This document shows positions 46,860 to 55,936 of a stretch of DNA of 64,000 nt, in pieces; the stretch's first letter is position 1, and the number at the start of each line of letters is the position of its first letter. Made by a program: the position numbers and the translations under genes. Below the pieces are notes generated by a model, which had not been told where the DNA came from, searched no databases, and saw only the letters and a program-made list of their open reading frames with translations. Source of the DNA: Lactococcus fujiensis JCM 16395 (GTDB lineage: Bacteria; Bacillota; Bacilli; Lactobacillales; Streptococcaceae); assembly GCF_002441655.1 (NCBI RefSeq), contig NZ_JXJU01000001.1, forward strand, positions 124,001 to 188,000, written 5' to 3'.

Positions 46860-47843
46860 ATGACTGTATTAGTATTAGGTGGAGCAGGCTATGTCGGAAG
46901 TCACGCTGTTGATATGTTAATCAAAAAAGGATATGATGTTGCCGTTGTTGATAATTTAGTCACTGGCCATCGTGAGGCAGTTCCATCCACTGTTCGTTTC
47001 TATGAAGGAGACGTGAGAGACCGAGCCTTTATGGAGAAAGTGTTCACCATCGAAAAAAATATTGAAGGTCTCATGCATTTCTGTGCTTATAGCCTCGTTG
47101 GAGAATCGATGCAGAGACCTGCGATGTATTTCGACAATAATGTCGGCGGTTGTATTACTATTCTGGAGATGATGGAGCAATTTAATGTAAAACACATCGT
47201 TTTCTCATCTACGGCAGCAACTTTTGGTGTTCCAGAAGAAAGTCCCATTTCTGAAAAAACGCCACAAAATCCAATCAACCCATACGGTGAATCAAAACTT
47301 ATCATGGAAAAAATGATGAAGTGGCAATCGGAAGCAACAGATATGACCTATGTGGCCCTCCGTTATTTCAATGTTGCTGGTGCAGCTGGAGATGGACATA
47401 TTGGAGAAGCACATAAAAATGAAACGCATTTGATTCCGATCATTCTGCAAGTCGCTCTTGGTAAACGGGATCAAATTACGATTTATGGTGATGATTACAA
47501 GACTGAAGATGGAACTTGTGTCCGCGATTACATTGATATGGAAGATTTAATTAACGCCCACATTAAGGCGCTTGAATATCTGAAAGCTGGTGGAATGTCG
47601 GATCAATTTAATTTAGGCTCATCACACGGCTATTCAAATCTTGAGGTGCTTGAAACAGCTCGAAAAGTCACTGGAAAAGAAATTCCGAGTCAAATGGGTG
47701 AACGTCGACCAGGCGATCCAGATAGTCTTGTCGCAGACAGCACAAAAGCTGGCGAAATTCTTGACTGGCACGTGGCACACGATCTTGAGCATATCATCGA
47801 AAATGCTTGGAAATGGCATTCAAGTCACCCTGATGGCTATTAA
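46860..47843 (+). CDS. galE: UDP-glucose 4-epimerase
   Basis: It interconverts UDP-galactose and UDP-glucose, closing the Leloir cycle and supplying precursors for cell-wall polysaccharide. The Rossmann motif [16 protein letters not shown] is at the N-terminus, the catalytic Ser/Thr region is [10 protein letters not shown], and the YxxxK motif is in [15 protein letters not shown] 46860 follows GGAG with six bases. At 327 residues it is normal. Last gene of the gal operon, followed by a terminator. Confidence 0.95.
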   Translation: MTVLVLGGAGYVGSHAVDMLIKKGYDVAVVDNLVTGHREAVPSTVRFYEGDVRDRAFMEKVFTIEKNIEGLMHFCAYSLVGESMQRPAMYFDNNVGGCITILEMMEQFNVKHIVFSSTAATFGVPEESPISEKTPQNPINPYGESKLIMEKMMKWQSEATDMTYVALRYFNVAGAAGDGHIGEAHKNETHLIPIILQVALGKRDQITIYGDDYKTEDGTCVRDYIDMEDLINAHIKALEYLKAGGMSDQFNLGSSHGYSNLEVLETARKVTGKEIPSQMGERRPGDPDSLVADSTKAGEILDWHVAHDLEHIIENAWKWHSSHPDGY

Positions 47844-47845
47844 AA

Positions 47846-47872
47846 TGAAAATACCTATTCTGGTATTTTTTT
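47846..47872 (+). terminator. Terminator of the gal operon
   Basis: AAAATACC and GGTATTTT form a perfect 8-bp stem with a six-base loop and T-run, three bases after the galE stop. Confidence 0.85.
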
Positions 47873-47933
47873 ATTTTTATGGAAGCTAAGATGAAATGTG
47901 TTATAATACAGTTAAAAGGGAAAAGGAAAAACA

Positions 47934-48494
47934 ATGGATCTGTACTTGCTTGAATGTAAACTGGCTGAATTTAATTGGATTGAAAGCAAGCGTTTAGTTT
48001 TAAGGCCGTTTGCTTTTCAAGATGGCCCTGACTTTTTTAATTTTGCCAACGATATTGAGAACATGAGATATGTTTTTCCACCACTATTAACGCTTGCTGA
48101 TACAGAATTGTTTATTGTCAGAAATTTCATGAGGGAACCACTGGGAAATTGGGCGATTGAGGGGAAAGATAATAATAAATTGATTGGACTCGTCCATATT
48201 ACAACATTGAATAAAAAAGAACAGACAGCTGAAATTGGCTTTTTATTGAGTAAAAAATATTGGCATCAAGGACTTATGACCGAGGCACTTCAAACCTTAC
48301 TTTATTTTTGTTTTCAAGAATTTCAGTTGAAAGCAGTCAATTTGATGATTGACGAAGAAAATCGAGCCTCTCTTGGGCTAGCTCAAAAATTAGGGTTTCA
48401 TATTGGTCAAAAAGTTAAAGGAAAAAATCAAAATACAAATCAAATGCACATTTATTACAAATGCCAATTGAATGCACGAGATTATCAAGAATGA
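47934..48494 (+). CDS. GNAT-family acetyltransferase (RimJ/RimL-like)
   Basis: A 186-residue acetyl-CoA-dependent N-acetyltransferase. The start of the fold (WIESKRLVLRPFAFQDGPDFFNF) is the RimL-type substrate pattern; the acetyl-CoA loop is AEIGFLLSKKYWHQGLMTEAL and the C-terminal NRASLGLAQKLGFH is conserved. Substrate could be a ribosomal protein N-terminus, another protein or a small amine. AAGGA precedes the ATG. The spxR-like gene follows 14 bases later, so the two may be co-transcribed with nrnA. Confidence 0.85.
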   Translation: MDLYLLECKLAEFNWIESKRLVLRPFAFQDGPDFFNFANDIENMRYVFPPLLTLADTELFIVRNFMREPLGNWAIEGKDNNKLIGLVHITTLNKKEQTAEIGFLLSKKYWHQGLMTEALQTLLYFCFQEFQLKAVNLMIDEENRASLGLAQKLGFHIGQKVKGKNQNTNQMHIYYKCQLNARDYQE

Positions 48495-48508
48495 ATTGAA
48501 GGATTAAT

Positions 48509-49789
48509 ATGTCAAAACATGAAGAAATTTTAACATATATTGAAGGCTTGGATATTGGAAAACAAGTTAGTGTCCGCGGTATCGCCAATCGCATGTCAGT
48601 CGCTGATGGAACGGCTTATCGTGCCATAAAGGAGGCTGAAAATCGAGGACTCGTTGCTGTAAATGATCGTTCAGGCACAGTGCGGATTTCTGCAAAAGGT
48701 CAAAAAGTAGCCAATCGTTTAACCTTTGGCAAACTGGCAGTCATCGCAAATGCGGATGTTCTTGGTGGACTTTCAGGGCTTGAAGTTGAATTTAGTCGTT
48801 TTGTTATTTCAGCTATGACTTTGGAATCATTTAAACACTATTTGGAACCAAATGGTCTTGTCATTGTTGGAGATCGTCGTGATATTCAAGAATGTTCACT
48901 AAAAGAGGAAAATGCTGTCTTAGTAACCGGTGGCTTTGACGTGGATAAAGATATTATTGATTATGCTAATAAAAAAGGAATTCCATTGCTCCGAACCAGC
49001 TATGATACTTTTACGGTTGCAAGCCGAATTAGTCATGCGCTTTCAAATGAATTGATTAAAAAGGACATTTTAACGGTTGCCGATGTTTACCATCAAAATC
49101 GTGCGACGCTTACAGAAGAAAATACGGTTAAAGATTTTCTTGATTTAATTAAAAAGACCAATTCAAGTCGTTTTGCTGTGCTTAACCGTTATCGCGTGGT
49201 CGTTGGTGTGATTGCCATGCGTGATGTCAATCATGTTGCCAATGACACCCCAATTGGTCATGTCATGACATTTCCAAGTGTTGCCACTTTGGAGATGACC
49301 GTTGCTTCGGTCAGTCAAAAAATGATTTATGAAGGCTACGATATGATGCCTGTGGTAAATTCTGATCATACATATGCAGGGATTATTTCAAAAACTGACC
49401 TCTTGCAAAGTTTACAAAAATCGCAAGAAGAAAGTCAGATTTTGCAAACGTTCAGCGATGATATTTCGGATCATTTGATTGAAAAAGGCTCTGCCTTTGA
49501 AATCACCGTGGAACCTTTCATGATTGACCCTGTTGGTAAAGTTTCCAATGGCGTCTATTCAGAAATGGTGAATTTGATTGCTCGGCGCGTGATGGAAAAA
49601 AGACGCCGAAGAAATATCATCATTGATTCGATGACCGCACATTATTTTAATACAGCACAGATAGACAATGTGCTTGAAATTTATCCCAAAATTATTTCTG
49701 AAAGTCGTTTGGGTGCAATGATTGACTGCGAGATTTATCACGTCAATTCGATTATCGGAAAAATCTCAGTTAATGTACAGTTAAGTTGA
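48509..49789 (+). CDS. spxR: SpxR/YtoI-like regulator (HTH-DRTGG-CBS-hotdog)
   Basis: A 426-residue multidomain regulator. It has an N-terminal winged helix (GKQVSVRGIANRMSVADGTAYRAIKEAENRGLV), a DRTGG domain (about residues 70-180), two CBS repeats (about 195-310) that usually bind adenine nucleotides, and a C-terminal hotdog thioesterase-like domain. This order is that of pneumococcal SpxR, which activates pyruvate oxidase, and Bacillus YtoI. GAAGGA precedes the ATG. nrnA follows, as in streptococci. A nucleotide or acyl-CoA signal is plausible but not shown. Confidence 0.85.
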   Translation: MSKHEEILTYIEGLDIGKQVSVRGIANRMSVADGTAYRAIKEAENRGLVAVNDRSGTVRISAKGQKVANRLTFGKLAVIANADVLGGLSGLEVEFSRFVISAMTLESFKHYLEPNGLVIVGDRRDIQECSLKEENAVLVTGGFDVDKDIIDYANKKGIPLLRTSYDTFTVASRISHALSNELIKKDILTVADVYHQNRATLTEENTVKDFLDLIKKTNSSRFAVLNRYRVVVGVIAMRDVNHVANDTPIGHVMTFPSVATLEMTVASVSQKMIYEGYDMMPVVNSDHTYAGIISKTDLLQSLQKSQEESQILQTFSDDISDHLIEKGSAFEITVEPFMIDPVGKVSNGVYSEMVNLIARRVMEKRRRRNIIIDSMTAHYFNTAQIDNVLEIYPKIISESRLGAMIDCEIYHVNSIIGKISVNVQLS

Positions 49790-49803
49790 TCAAACTATGA
49801 CTA

Positions 49804-49812
49804 TGGTATAAT
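49804..49812 (+). promoter_or_regulatory. Extended -10 promoter just before nrnA
   Basis: TGGTATAAT ends ten bases before ATG 49823, so a transcript from here would have only about four untranslated bases. A second in-frame ATG lies at 49838. Confidence 0.45.
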
Positions 49813-49822
49813 AGAACCAAAA

Positions 49823-50764
49823 ATGAAAGTGAATAATATGAACGAAATTTTAGAAAAAATTAAAGCTTATGACACGATATTAATTCATCGTCATAAAAAT
49901 CCAGATCCCGATGCGATTGGTTCACAGTGCGGCTTGAGAGCTGTTTTACGTGCTACATTTCCTGAAAAAAAGATATATGCTGTGGGGTATGACGAGCCAA
50001 CTTTAGAGTTTTTAGCATTGATGGATCATATTGAGTTGCCTGAAAATGAAAAATATTTGTCCATTGTTTGTGATACAGCAAACCGCCCACGAATTGATGA
50101 CGATCGATGGCAGACGGCCGACCTCCTTATAAAAATCGACCACCATCCAAATGATGATGCTTATGGGGACATTCAGTTAGTGGAAGACTATCGTTCATCG
50201 GCATCTGAAATTGTTTCCGATTTTGCCTTTGAAAATGGTTTGGATATGAATGCCGAAGCAGCACGCTTACTCTATGGGGGAATCGTTGGAGATACAGGAC
50301 GCTTTTTATACCCTGCTACGTCACCAAAAACATTATATCTTGCTTCAAAATTAGCCGAATTTGATTTTGACCGTTCAGCATTGGGACGCGAGATGACATC
50401 TTTTGATATGAAAATTGCTCGTTTACAAGGCTATATTTATGAAAATCTAGAAGTTTCAGAGAACGGCGCAGCACGAATTGTGCTCACACAAGCACTTTTG
50501 AAACGCTTTGAAATAACTGATGCAGAAACATCAAAAATTGTTGGCGTGCCAGGAAGTATTCGGACAGTGGAATCGTGGGCAATTTTTGTTGAACAAATCG
50601 ACGGTCATTATCGAGTTCGAATGCGTTCCAAAACGCACCCAATAAATGAAATTGCTAAAAGACATGACGGTGGGGGGCATTTATTGGCATCAGGTGCGAA
50701 TTCATTTTCATTAGAAGAAAATGAACAAATCTGGGAAGAATTGCAGGCCAATTTAAATCAATAA
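49823..50764 (+). CDS. nrnA: DHH-family phosphoesterase NrnA/Pde2-like
   Basis: This cytoplasmic DHH-DHHA1 enzyme degrades short oligonucleotides, 3'-phosphoadenosine 5'-phosphate, and pApA from c-di-AMP breakdown. The metal ligands are in HRHKNPDPDAIGS, CDTANRPRID and the signature IDHHPND; the C-terminal DHHA1 motif is GGGHLLASGA. ATG 49823 or ATG 49838 (MNEILEKI, the usual N-terminus) may be used; neither has a strong ribosome site, and the extended -10 just upstream gives at most a very short leader. In streptococci the Pde2 orthologue also follows spxR. Confidence 0.88.
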   Translation: MKVNNMNEILEKIKAYDTILIHRHKNPDPDAIGSQCGLRAVLRATFPEKKIYAVGYDEPTLEFLALMDHIELPENEKYLSIVCDTANRPRIDDDRWQTADLLIKIDHHPNDDAYGDIQLVEDYRSSASEIVSDFAFENGLDMNAEAARLLYGGIVGDTGRFLYPATSPKTLYLASKLAEFDFDRSALGREMTSFDMKIARLQGYIYENLEVSENGAARIVLTQALLKRFEITDAETSKIVGVPGSIRTVESWAIFVEQIDGHYRVRMRSKTHPINEIAKRHDGGGHLLASGANSFSLEENEQIWEELQANLNQ

Positions 50765-50766
50765 AA

Positions 50767-50793
50767 AAAACTGTCAGTACTGACAGTTTTTTT
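50767..50793. terminator. Bidirectional terminator between nrnA and asparaginase
   Basis: AAACTGTCAG and CTGACAGTTT form a perfect stem around TA, flanked by an A-run and T-run, so both convergent genes can use it. Confidence 0.88.
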
Positions 50794-51748
50794 AATTCTC
50801 CATAAATTCAACGAGATTCTCAACTTTAGCATTTAAACCAATAATCATTTTAATTCTTGCCTTTTGAGAATTTACTTCTGGTGCGAACATGACCCCCGCA
50901 GAATGTAATTGAGATCCGCCCCCCTCATAATCATAAACAGGTTCAGCGATACCGTTGAAGCAACGAGAAACAAGGACAACTGGGATCTTTTCAGCCAATA
51001 TTTTTTCAACCGAATGAGCCGCAGCGGGTGGCATATTACCTGCCCCAAGCGCTTCGAGAACAAGTCCATCCAGTTTTTTTGTATCAAGCAAATCAAAGAT
51101 CTCACCGTTCATTCCGGCATAACATTTGACAATTGGAACATTTCCAGAAACAGATTGAATATCCATATGCTGATTTTCTGAATCTCGATGGAAATAGAAG
51201 ATTTTATTTTTAGTTAATAAACCAAGGGGACCATGTGTTGGAGTTTGGAAAGTAGAAAGATTTGTCGTATGGGTCTTGGTCACGAAACGAGCCGAATGAA
51301 TTTCATCATTCATGACAACGAGAACACCACGATGATGAGAATCATTGTCCGCAGCGACGCGAATCGCGGTCCGTAAATTATAAATTCCGTCAGTGCCTAA
51401 TTCATTGCTTGAGCGCATGGCACCAGTGATGACGATTGGCTTTCCACGTTGAATCGTAGAATCTAAGAAAAAGGCTGTTTCCTCTAAAGTGTCCGTTCCG
51501 TGAGTAATGACAACGCCATCGAAATCTGATGCAAAAGCAGCTGTAATACGGTTTTTCAGAACGAGCATGTGCTCTAAAGTAATGTGCGGACTTGGTAAAT
51601 TAAAAATGTCTTCAGAAATAATTTCTACTCGATTTGAAGGCAAAATTAACGCATTTAAAGGATTTTGTTCATTTGGTGTGACATGACCATTTTCATCTTC
51701 AGCCATTGAAATTGTTCCACCAGTATGTAAAACTAATATTTTTTTCAT
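50792..51748 (-). CDS. ansA: L-asparaginase (type I, cytoplasmic)
   Basis: It hydrolyses asparagine to aspartate and ammonia. Both catalytic Thr motifs are present: LHTGGTISMAED near residue 10 and THGTDTLEETA near 85. There is no signal peptide. ATG 51748 (MKKILVLHTGG) follows GAGGAAG and gives 318 residues; a longer frame upstream to 51841 adds an unlikely extension. It may feed aspartate to the threonine/lysine pathway genes further along. Single-gene unit, convergent with nrnA. Confidence 0.9.
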   Translation of the reverse strand: MKKILVLHTGGTISMAEDENGHVTPNEQNPLNALILPSNRVEIISEDIFNLPSPHITLEHMLVLKNRITAAFASDFDGVVITHGTDTLEETAFFLDSTIQRGKPIVITGAMRSSNELGTDGIYNLRTAIRVAADNDSHHRGVLVVMNDEIHSARFVTKTHTTNLSTFQTPTHGPLGLLTKNKIFYFHRDSENQHMDIQSVSGNVPIVKCYAGMNGEIFDLLDTKKLDGLVLEALGAGNMPPAAAHSVEKILAEKIPVVLVSRCFNGIAEPVYDYEGGGSQLHSAGVMFAPEVNSQKARIKMIIGLNAKVENLVEFMEN

Positions 51749-51912
51749 ATCTTCCTCATTTTTTGTAATTTTTAATTGAGATGTAAAATTAATCGCACTA
51801 TTTCTTATTATATCAAATTTTTTTTCAGAAATAGCAAACACATCATGAAATCAGACACGGTTTAGGGTATAATTTAGATAGAAACTTAGGATATTCTTAG
51901 AAAAGAAAAGTT

Positions 51913-53298
51913 ATGAAAACAAAAGCAGTATTTTTTGATTTAGACGGCACATTATTTACCTCAACGCGAGGTGTAGCAGGATCAACTAAAAAAGCGATTG
52001 AAGAACTCAAAAGAAAAGGGATTTTTGTAGGGATTGCTACTGGTCGTGGACCCGCTTTTGTCTACCCTTTTTTGGAGGATCTCAAAATAGATTTTGCTGT
52101 TACATATAATGGCCAATACATTTTCACGCCCAAAGAAGTAATTTTTGAAAATCCAATTGACGAAATGACATTGCGGAAGATTGTTACTTTTTCACTTGAA
52201 CATCACAGAGATATTTCGATTGGTACATCGCAAGGTGTCAATGGGTCAGGCTTGCTCAAATTTGGGGAGACAAGAACAGCAGGGATTTTGGCAAAAATAC
52301 TCCCTAAAGGCGCTTCAGATGTAGCGAAAACGAGTATGAAACACGTTTTCCGTCGCGTTTTTCCGCAAGCGAATTTTACTGAAATTCTCAAAGAGCCAGT
52401 CTACCAGATCATGATGATTGCGCCTCGCTCTGACACAGCTGAACTGGAGAAAGTATTTCCTGAATTACAAGTGACACGCTCCAATCCATATTCTGTTGAC
52501 TTGATTCCACGCGGAGTGGGAAAATTAGCTGGTATTCAAAAATTAGGCCAGGTTTATGATTTTGATTTGTCTCAGGTCATATGTTTTGGTGACTCTGAAA
52601 ACGACATGGAAATGTTAAAAGGTGCTGGAACTGGTGTTGCCATGGGAAATGCCCAACAAAATGTCAAAGCAATCGCCGACCATGTGACAGATAACAATAA
52701 TTCCGATGGGATTGCTAAAGCGCTGGATTATTATGGCATTATTGAATTTGAAAATGGCAAAGAATTTTTGTCTAAAGATGATAATTTTAATAAAGTCAAG
52801 GCCTTCCACAAATCAATGGACGGTCAAACCCAGCAAATACCCCGAGCTTTCCCACCAATGGAGGCCAGTTTCCGTGCTGGTTTTAAGACCGAAGAACTCG
52901 TTGAATTTCTTTATGCATCAGCCAATGGGGACAACGATAAATTTGAAGCTCAAGTCGAACAAATGCACCATGATATTGATAAAGCCGTAAACAAAATTAA
53001 GGCAAAAAATAAGCCAGTTGAAGACGTCTTAACTGCAGAGACCGATGCCATGATTGATCTACTTTATTTGACCTATGGTAGTCTTGTATTGGCAGGGGTT
53101 GATCCTTATGAAATATTCAATGTGGTTCACGAAGCCAACATGTCCAAAATATTCCCTGATGGTCACCCTCATTTTGACCCTGAAACACATAAAGTTTTAA
53201 AGCCGGCAGATTGGGAAGAAAACTTTGCTCCAGAGAAAAAAATTAGAAAAGAACTCGACCGACAAATCCGAGTGGCTCAACGTAAAGTAAATAAATAA
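51913..53298 (+). CDS. HAD (Cof-type) phosphatase fused to a MazG-like NTP pyrophosphatase domain
   Basis: A 461-residue two-domain protein. Residues 1-270 are a HAD-IIB phosphatase with FFDLDGTLFTST (nucleophile Asp), FVGIATGRG, and CFGDSENDMEMLKGAG (motif IV). Residues 285-450 are an all-alpha MazG/HisE-like domain. It has EELVEFLYASANGD, the later acidic helix ETDAMIDLLYLTYG (with EE and D metal ligands), and the VVHEANMSKIFPDG loop typical of these pyrophosphatases. The combination suggests removal of pyrophosphate from a nucleotide followed by dephosphorylation, or house-cleaning. Substrate unknown. It stands alone with a terminator. Confidence 0.8.
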   Translation: MKTKAVFFDLDGTLFTSTRGVAGSTKKAIEELKRKGIFVGIATGRGPAFVYPFLEDLKIDFAVTYNGQYIFTPKEVIFENPIDEMTLRKIVTFSLEHHRDISIGTSQGVNGSGLLKFGETRTAGILAKILPKGASDVAKTSMKHVFRRVFPQANFTEILKEPVYQIMMIAPRSDTAELEKVFPELQVTRSNPYSVDLIPRGVGKLAGIQKLGQVYDFDLSQVICFGDSENDMEMLKGAGTGVAMGNAQQNVKAIADHVTDNNNSDGIAKALDYYGIIEFENGKEFLSKDDNFNKVKAFHKSMDGQTQQIPRAFPPMEASFRAGFKTEELVEFLYASANGDNDKFEAQVEQMHHDIDKAVNKIKAKNKPVEDVLTAETDAMIDLLYLTYGSLVLAGVDPYEIFNVVHEANMSKIFPDGHPHFDPETHKVLKPADWEENFAPEKKIRKELDRQIRVAQRKVNK

Positions 53299-53337
53299 AA
53301 ATAAAAACATGAGAACAATCATGTTTTTATTTTTTTG
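53297..53337 (+). terminator. Terminator after the HAD/MazG-like gene
   Basis: AAAAACATGA and TCATGTTTTT form a perfect 10-bp stem with a six-base loop and a long T-run. Confidence 0.88.
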
Positions 53338-53472
53338 AAATATTAAAGATGTAAAAAAACAAAATGAAAGCCTTTTTATAGTAGAAATTTTTCTCTAAAT
53401 GTTGTAAAATAATCAATAGAATACGACGAGTTATTTTAATGTATGATTACAATTTTTACGAAGGAGCACAAA

Positions 53473-53715
53473 ATGAAAAATTATTCTGCAATCATTATTT
53501 ATTGTGATTATCTCGAAAAAGAAGAAGAAGATGAAATTGATTCTGAAGTAGAAGATATTGTAATGGAGGCAAGAAATTTTGCGATTAGTAACAATGGAAA
53601 TGGACTAAACACAACCACGATGCAACGAATTTTGAAATATTCGATTGCTAATGGTTTTGATACGATTGAACCTTTAAGAAATTTAAAAAGATTAATTAAC
53701 ATCTACAACGAGTAA
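53473..53715 (+). CDS. Small acidic protein of unknown function
   Basis: An 80-residue protein with a strong ribosome site (AAGGAG, six bases before the ATG). It has an N-terminal strand (YSAIIIYCDYLEK), a highly acidic stretch (EEEDEIDSEVED) and a C-terminal helical part. I do not recognise the family. ATG 53473 is preferred over an in-frame ATG at 53443. A broken gene starts four bases downstream, so both were probably one operon. Such small acidic proteins beside variable genes can be immunity or antitoxin proteins, but nothing here proves it. Confidence 0.5.
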   Translation: MKNYSAIIIYCDYLEKEEEDEIDSEVEDIVMEARNFAISNNGNGLNTTTMQRILKYSIANGFDTIEPLRNLKRLINIYNE

Positions 53716-53718
53716 TTT

Positions 53719-54229
53719 ATGCCACAAGGAATTGATGAATGGTTGCATAAAAAGAAGTATTAAATTCCAAAAAAGAGCGTTTGAACTTGAGAATTTTAAA
53801 ATCATTCATCTTCCACCTTACAGCCTCGAAAAAATGTGAGTTAGGAAAAGTGATGCTGGACTTTTCCAATGTAGAAAATGCGCTGAAGATGATGCACATC
53901 CTCTTTTTGAATATACCTATTGACTTGATAATGGAGAAGAAGATTATTTTTCAGAAATATTTATTCAAGTAGATAAAGCCTATGATAATGACGATGTTGT
54001 CACTTTACAAAAAGTGTATCAGGAATCAATTGAACGTGACACCTTAGGTCTTTTAGCTCCAGCTAATAAGGCTGCTTTTGCGTACTCATATTTAATGATC
54101 TAACCAAAGTGGCTGATGTTCTTTTTGGAGTTACTGTTTGGCCCTCATTTGAACTTTTCATCTTCTATTACACGTCTCACAGTTCATTTGCCACTATGTC
54201 AAATCGCTTTGTATTGATTTATTTTTTGA
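53719..54229 (+). pseudogene. Broken gene of unknown family
   Basis: Several frames join into one decayed protein. ATG 53719 opens MPQGIDEWLHKKKY and stops. A shifted frame then reads FELENFKIIHLPPYSLEKM, a TGA, GLFQCRKCAEDDAHPLFEYTY, another TGA (53921), and a long open stretch ending LGLLAPANKAAFAYSY before a stop at 54101. A further shift at about 54090 continues as FNDLTKVADVLFGVTVWPSF to a stop near 54229. So there are at least two frameshifts and two nonsense codons. A CxxC pair suggests a metal-binding knuckle. It lies four bases after the small acidic gene. I do not recognise the family. Confidence 0.55.
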
Positions 54230-54621
54230 ATTGATTTATTTAATAATATTGTTTTTTTGTTGCGAATCGAGAGTACCGAATTCGTATTGTCAGAACAAAG
54301 TCTTTAACTTGCATTGTATTGAATAAACCTAGGTCTTTTTGTAACCGACAGACGAATTTACACGTGCCTTTTTCAAATTTGGTCAGGCATTAATTCAATG
54401 CAAAAAAATGAAAACAGTCTTGCGAAACGATAGAAGGAGTTCAGATCTTTAATTTTTTAGGTGACAAGGTTCTGGCTAAGTAATAGAATCAGTTTGTAGT
54501 AAGATATCGGGACAAAGAATCCGAATTGAGAAAAATCAAAGGGGGAGAGAAGGGAAAATCACTGCTGATTTTACATTGTTAATAATATTTACAGAATATT
54601 ATGTATAGTTCGGAAAAATTG
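54230..54621. other. Gene-free stretch before hom
   Basis: No intact frame, RNA gene or clear terminator was seen. An attenuator or T-box was looked for, since threonine genes follow, and none was found. The stretch is probably the continuation of the decayed region plus the hom promoter region. Confidence 0.4.
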
Positions 54622-54630
54622 TGGTAAAAT
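54622..54630 (+). promoter_or_regulatory. Extended -10 promoter with predicted start of transcription at the hom ATG
   Basis: TGGTAAAAT ends six bases before ATG 54637. Another ATG (54631) touches the -10 and would be outside the transcript. No ribosome site precedes 54637. Confidence 0.5.
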
Positions 54631-54636
54631 ATGAAC

Positions 54637-55911
54637 ATGAAAAAAATTAAGATTGGATTGTTGGGTTGCGGTACAGTGGGAAGCGCCACTTATGAAATTT
54701 TGCAAATGAATGCGGATAAAATTGCGCAAAAAACGGGTGTTATAATTGAAGTTGCACAAGTATTTGTTCGATCGATGGAAAAAAACTATCCAGTACCCAA
54801 GCGACTATTAACCACTAATTTTCAAAACATGTTGGATAACCCCGAGCTTGAAATCATTGTTGAACTCATGGGAGGAATCGAACCCGCATCAACATATATG
54901 CTTCAAGCCCTAAAGGCAAAAAAACATGTGGTAACGGCAAACAAAGCAGCAGTGGCAGCTCATTATGCTGATTTGATTCAAATGTCGGCAGAGAATCAAG
55001 TCATGCTTCGATTTGAGGCATCTGTAGCTGGAGGAATTCCAGTTTTAGATGCCCTTCAAGCACCGTTGAACTCAAATGAGATTGAAGAAGTTTTGGGAAT
55101 TGTCAATGGAACTACGAATTATATTTTGACACAGATGATTGAATCTGGAAAATCGTACGAGACTGCACTGAAATTGGCTCAAGAAAAAGGATTTGCTGAG
55201 GCTGATCCAAGGGCGGATGTTGAAGGAATCGATTCAGCTAATAAATTATCAATCTTATTGGCATTAGCTTTTGATGAAATCGTTCCTGTTGAAACCATTC
55301 CAACCAGCGGGATTTCTCAACTCAAATCTGTCGACATTAAACAAGCTGGAGACTTAGGATATAAAATAAAATTATTAGTTCGAGGAAAAAAGATGGAGGG
55401 AAGTTTACAGGCCTCTGTTCAACCAATGCTTGTTCCCAAAGATCATATGTTAGCGGCTGTCTCCAATGAATTTAATGCCTTGCTTATTAGAGGAAATGCG
55501 GTTGGAGATTTGTTATTTTATGGTCGGGGGGCAGGAGGTCTTCCCACTGCTAGCGCTGCTGCTGGCGATATTATCGAAATAGCAAATGCAATTGATAAAA
55601 ATGCAGCTTTTGACACTTATGTCAATAAATTATCCCAAAGTCAATTAATTTTTAGTGGCGAGGGGGAAAATGCCTATTATGTACGCTTGACCGGACAAAA
55701 CCGCCCTGGAACATTAGGCCATATCACAAGTCTTTTTGGAAAAAATGATATTTCGATCGAATCTGTTACTCAAGTAGCAAAAGACGAGTGTGCCAGTATC
55801 GTTTTTATCATTCATGAGATAGCACGTGAAAAATTGGATCGCGCAATTAGAAAAATCTTAAACCTTGATGATGTCCTTTCAGTGGATTGTATTTTGAGCG
55901 TCATCACTTAA
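54637..55911 (+). CDS. hom: Homoserine dehydrogenase
   Basis: It reduces aspartate semialdehyde to homoserine, the branch leading to threonine and methionine. The NAD(P) motif GLLGCGTVGSATYE is at residues 7-20, the catalytic core includes VTANKAAVAAHYADL and GIVNGTTNYILTQM, and a C-terminal ACT domain (about residues 345-424) usually mediates threonine feedback. ATG 54637 (MKKIKIGLLG) is chosen because the upstream ATG adjoins the -10 element; the result is 424 residues. It heads the hom-thrC-thrB operon and is predicted to be leaderless. Confidence 0.93.
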   Translation: MKKIKIGLLGCGTVGSATYEILQMNADKIAQKTGVIIEVAQVFVRSMEKNYPVPKRLLTTNFQNMLDNPELEIIVELMGGIEPASTYMLQALKAKKHVVTANKAAVAAHYADLIQMSAENQVMLRFEASVAGGIPVLDALQAPLNSNEIEEVLGIVNGTTNYILTQMIESGKSYETALKLAQEKGFAEADPRADVEGIDSANKLSILLALAFDEIVPVETIPTSGISQLKSVDIKQAGDLGYKIKLLVRGKKMEGSLQASVQPMLVPKDHMLAAVSNEFNALLIRGNAVGDLLFYGRGAGGLPTASAAAGDIIEIANAIDKNAAFDTYVNKLSQSQLIFSGEGENAYYVRLTGQNRPGTLGHITSLFGKNDISIESVTQVAKDECASIVFIIHEIAREKLDRAIRKILNLDDVLSVDCILSVIT

Positions 55912-55936
55912 TTTAACTGAAAAAAATGAGGTAAAA

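Noticed and set aside
13581-50793. Similar 16-base palindromes CTGTCAGTGCTGACAG (13581) and CTGTCAGTACTGACAG (50771)
   Set aside because: Both are parts of terminator hairpins at gene ends; two copies 37 kb apart in such a role do not support a repeat family or operator.
53781-53972. 63-codon frame in the decayed region
   Set aside because: It lies in a different frame from the recognisable protein fragments and has no ribosome site, so it is chance openness inside the pseudogene.
54230-54636. T-box, threonine attenuator or riboswitch before hom
   Set aside because: No stem-loop with T-run, no T-box sequence and no Thr-rich leader peptide was found; the promoter sits directly at the start codon.
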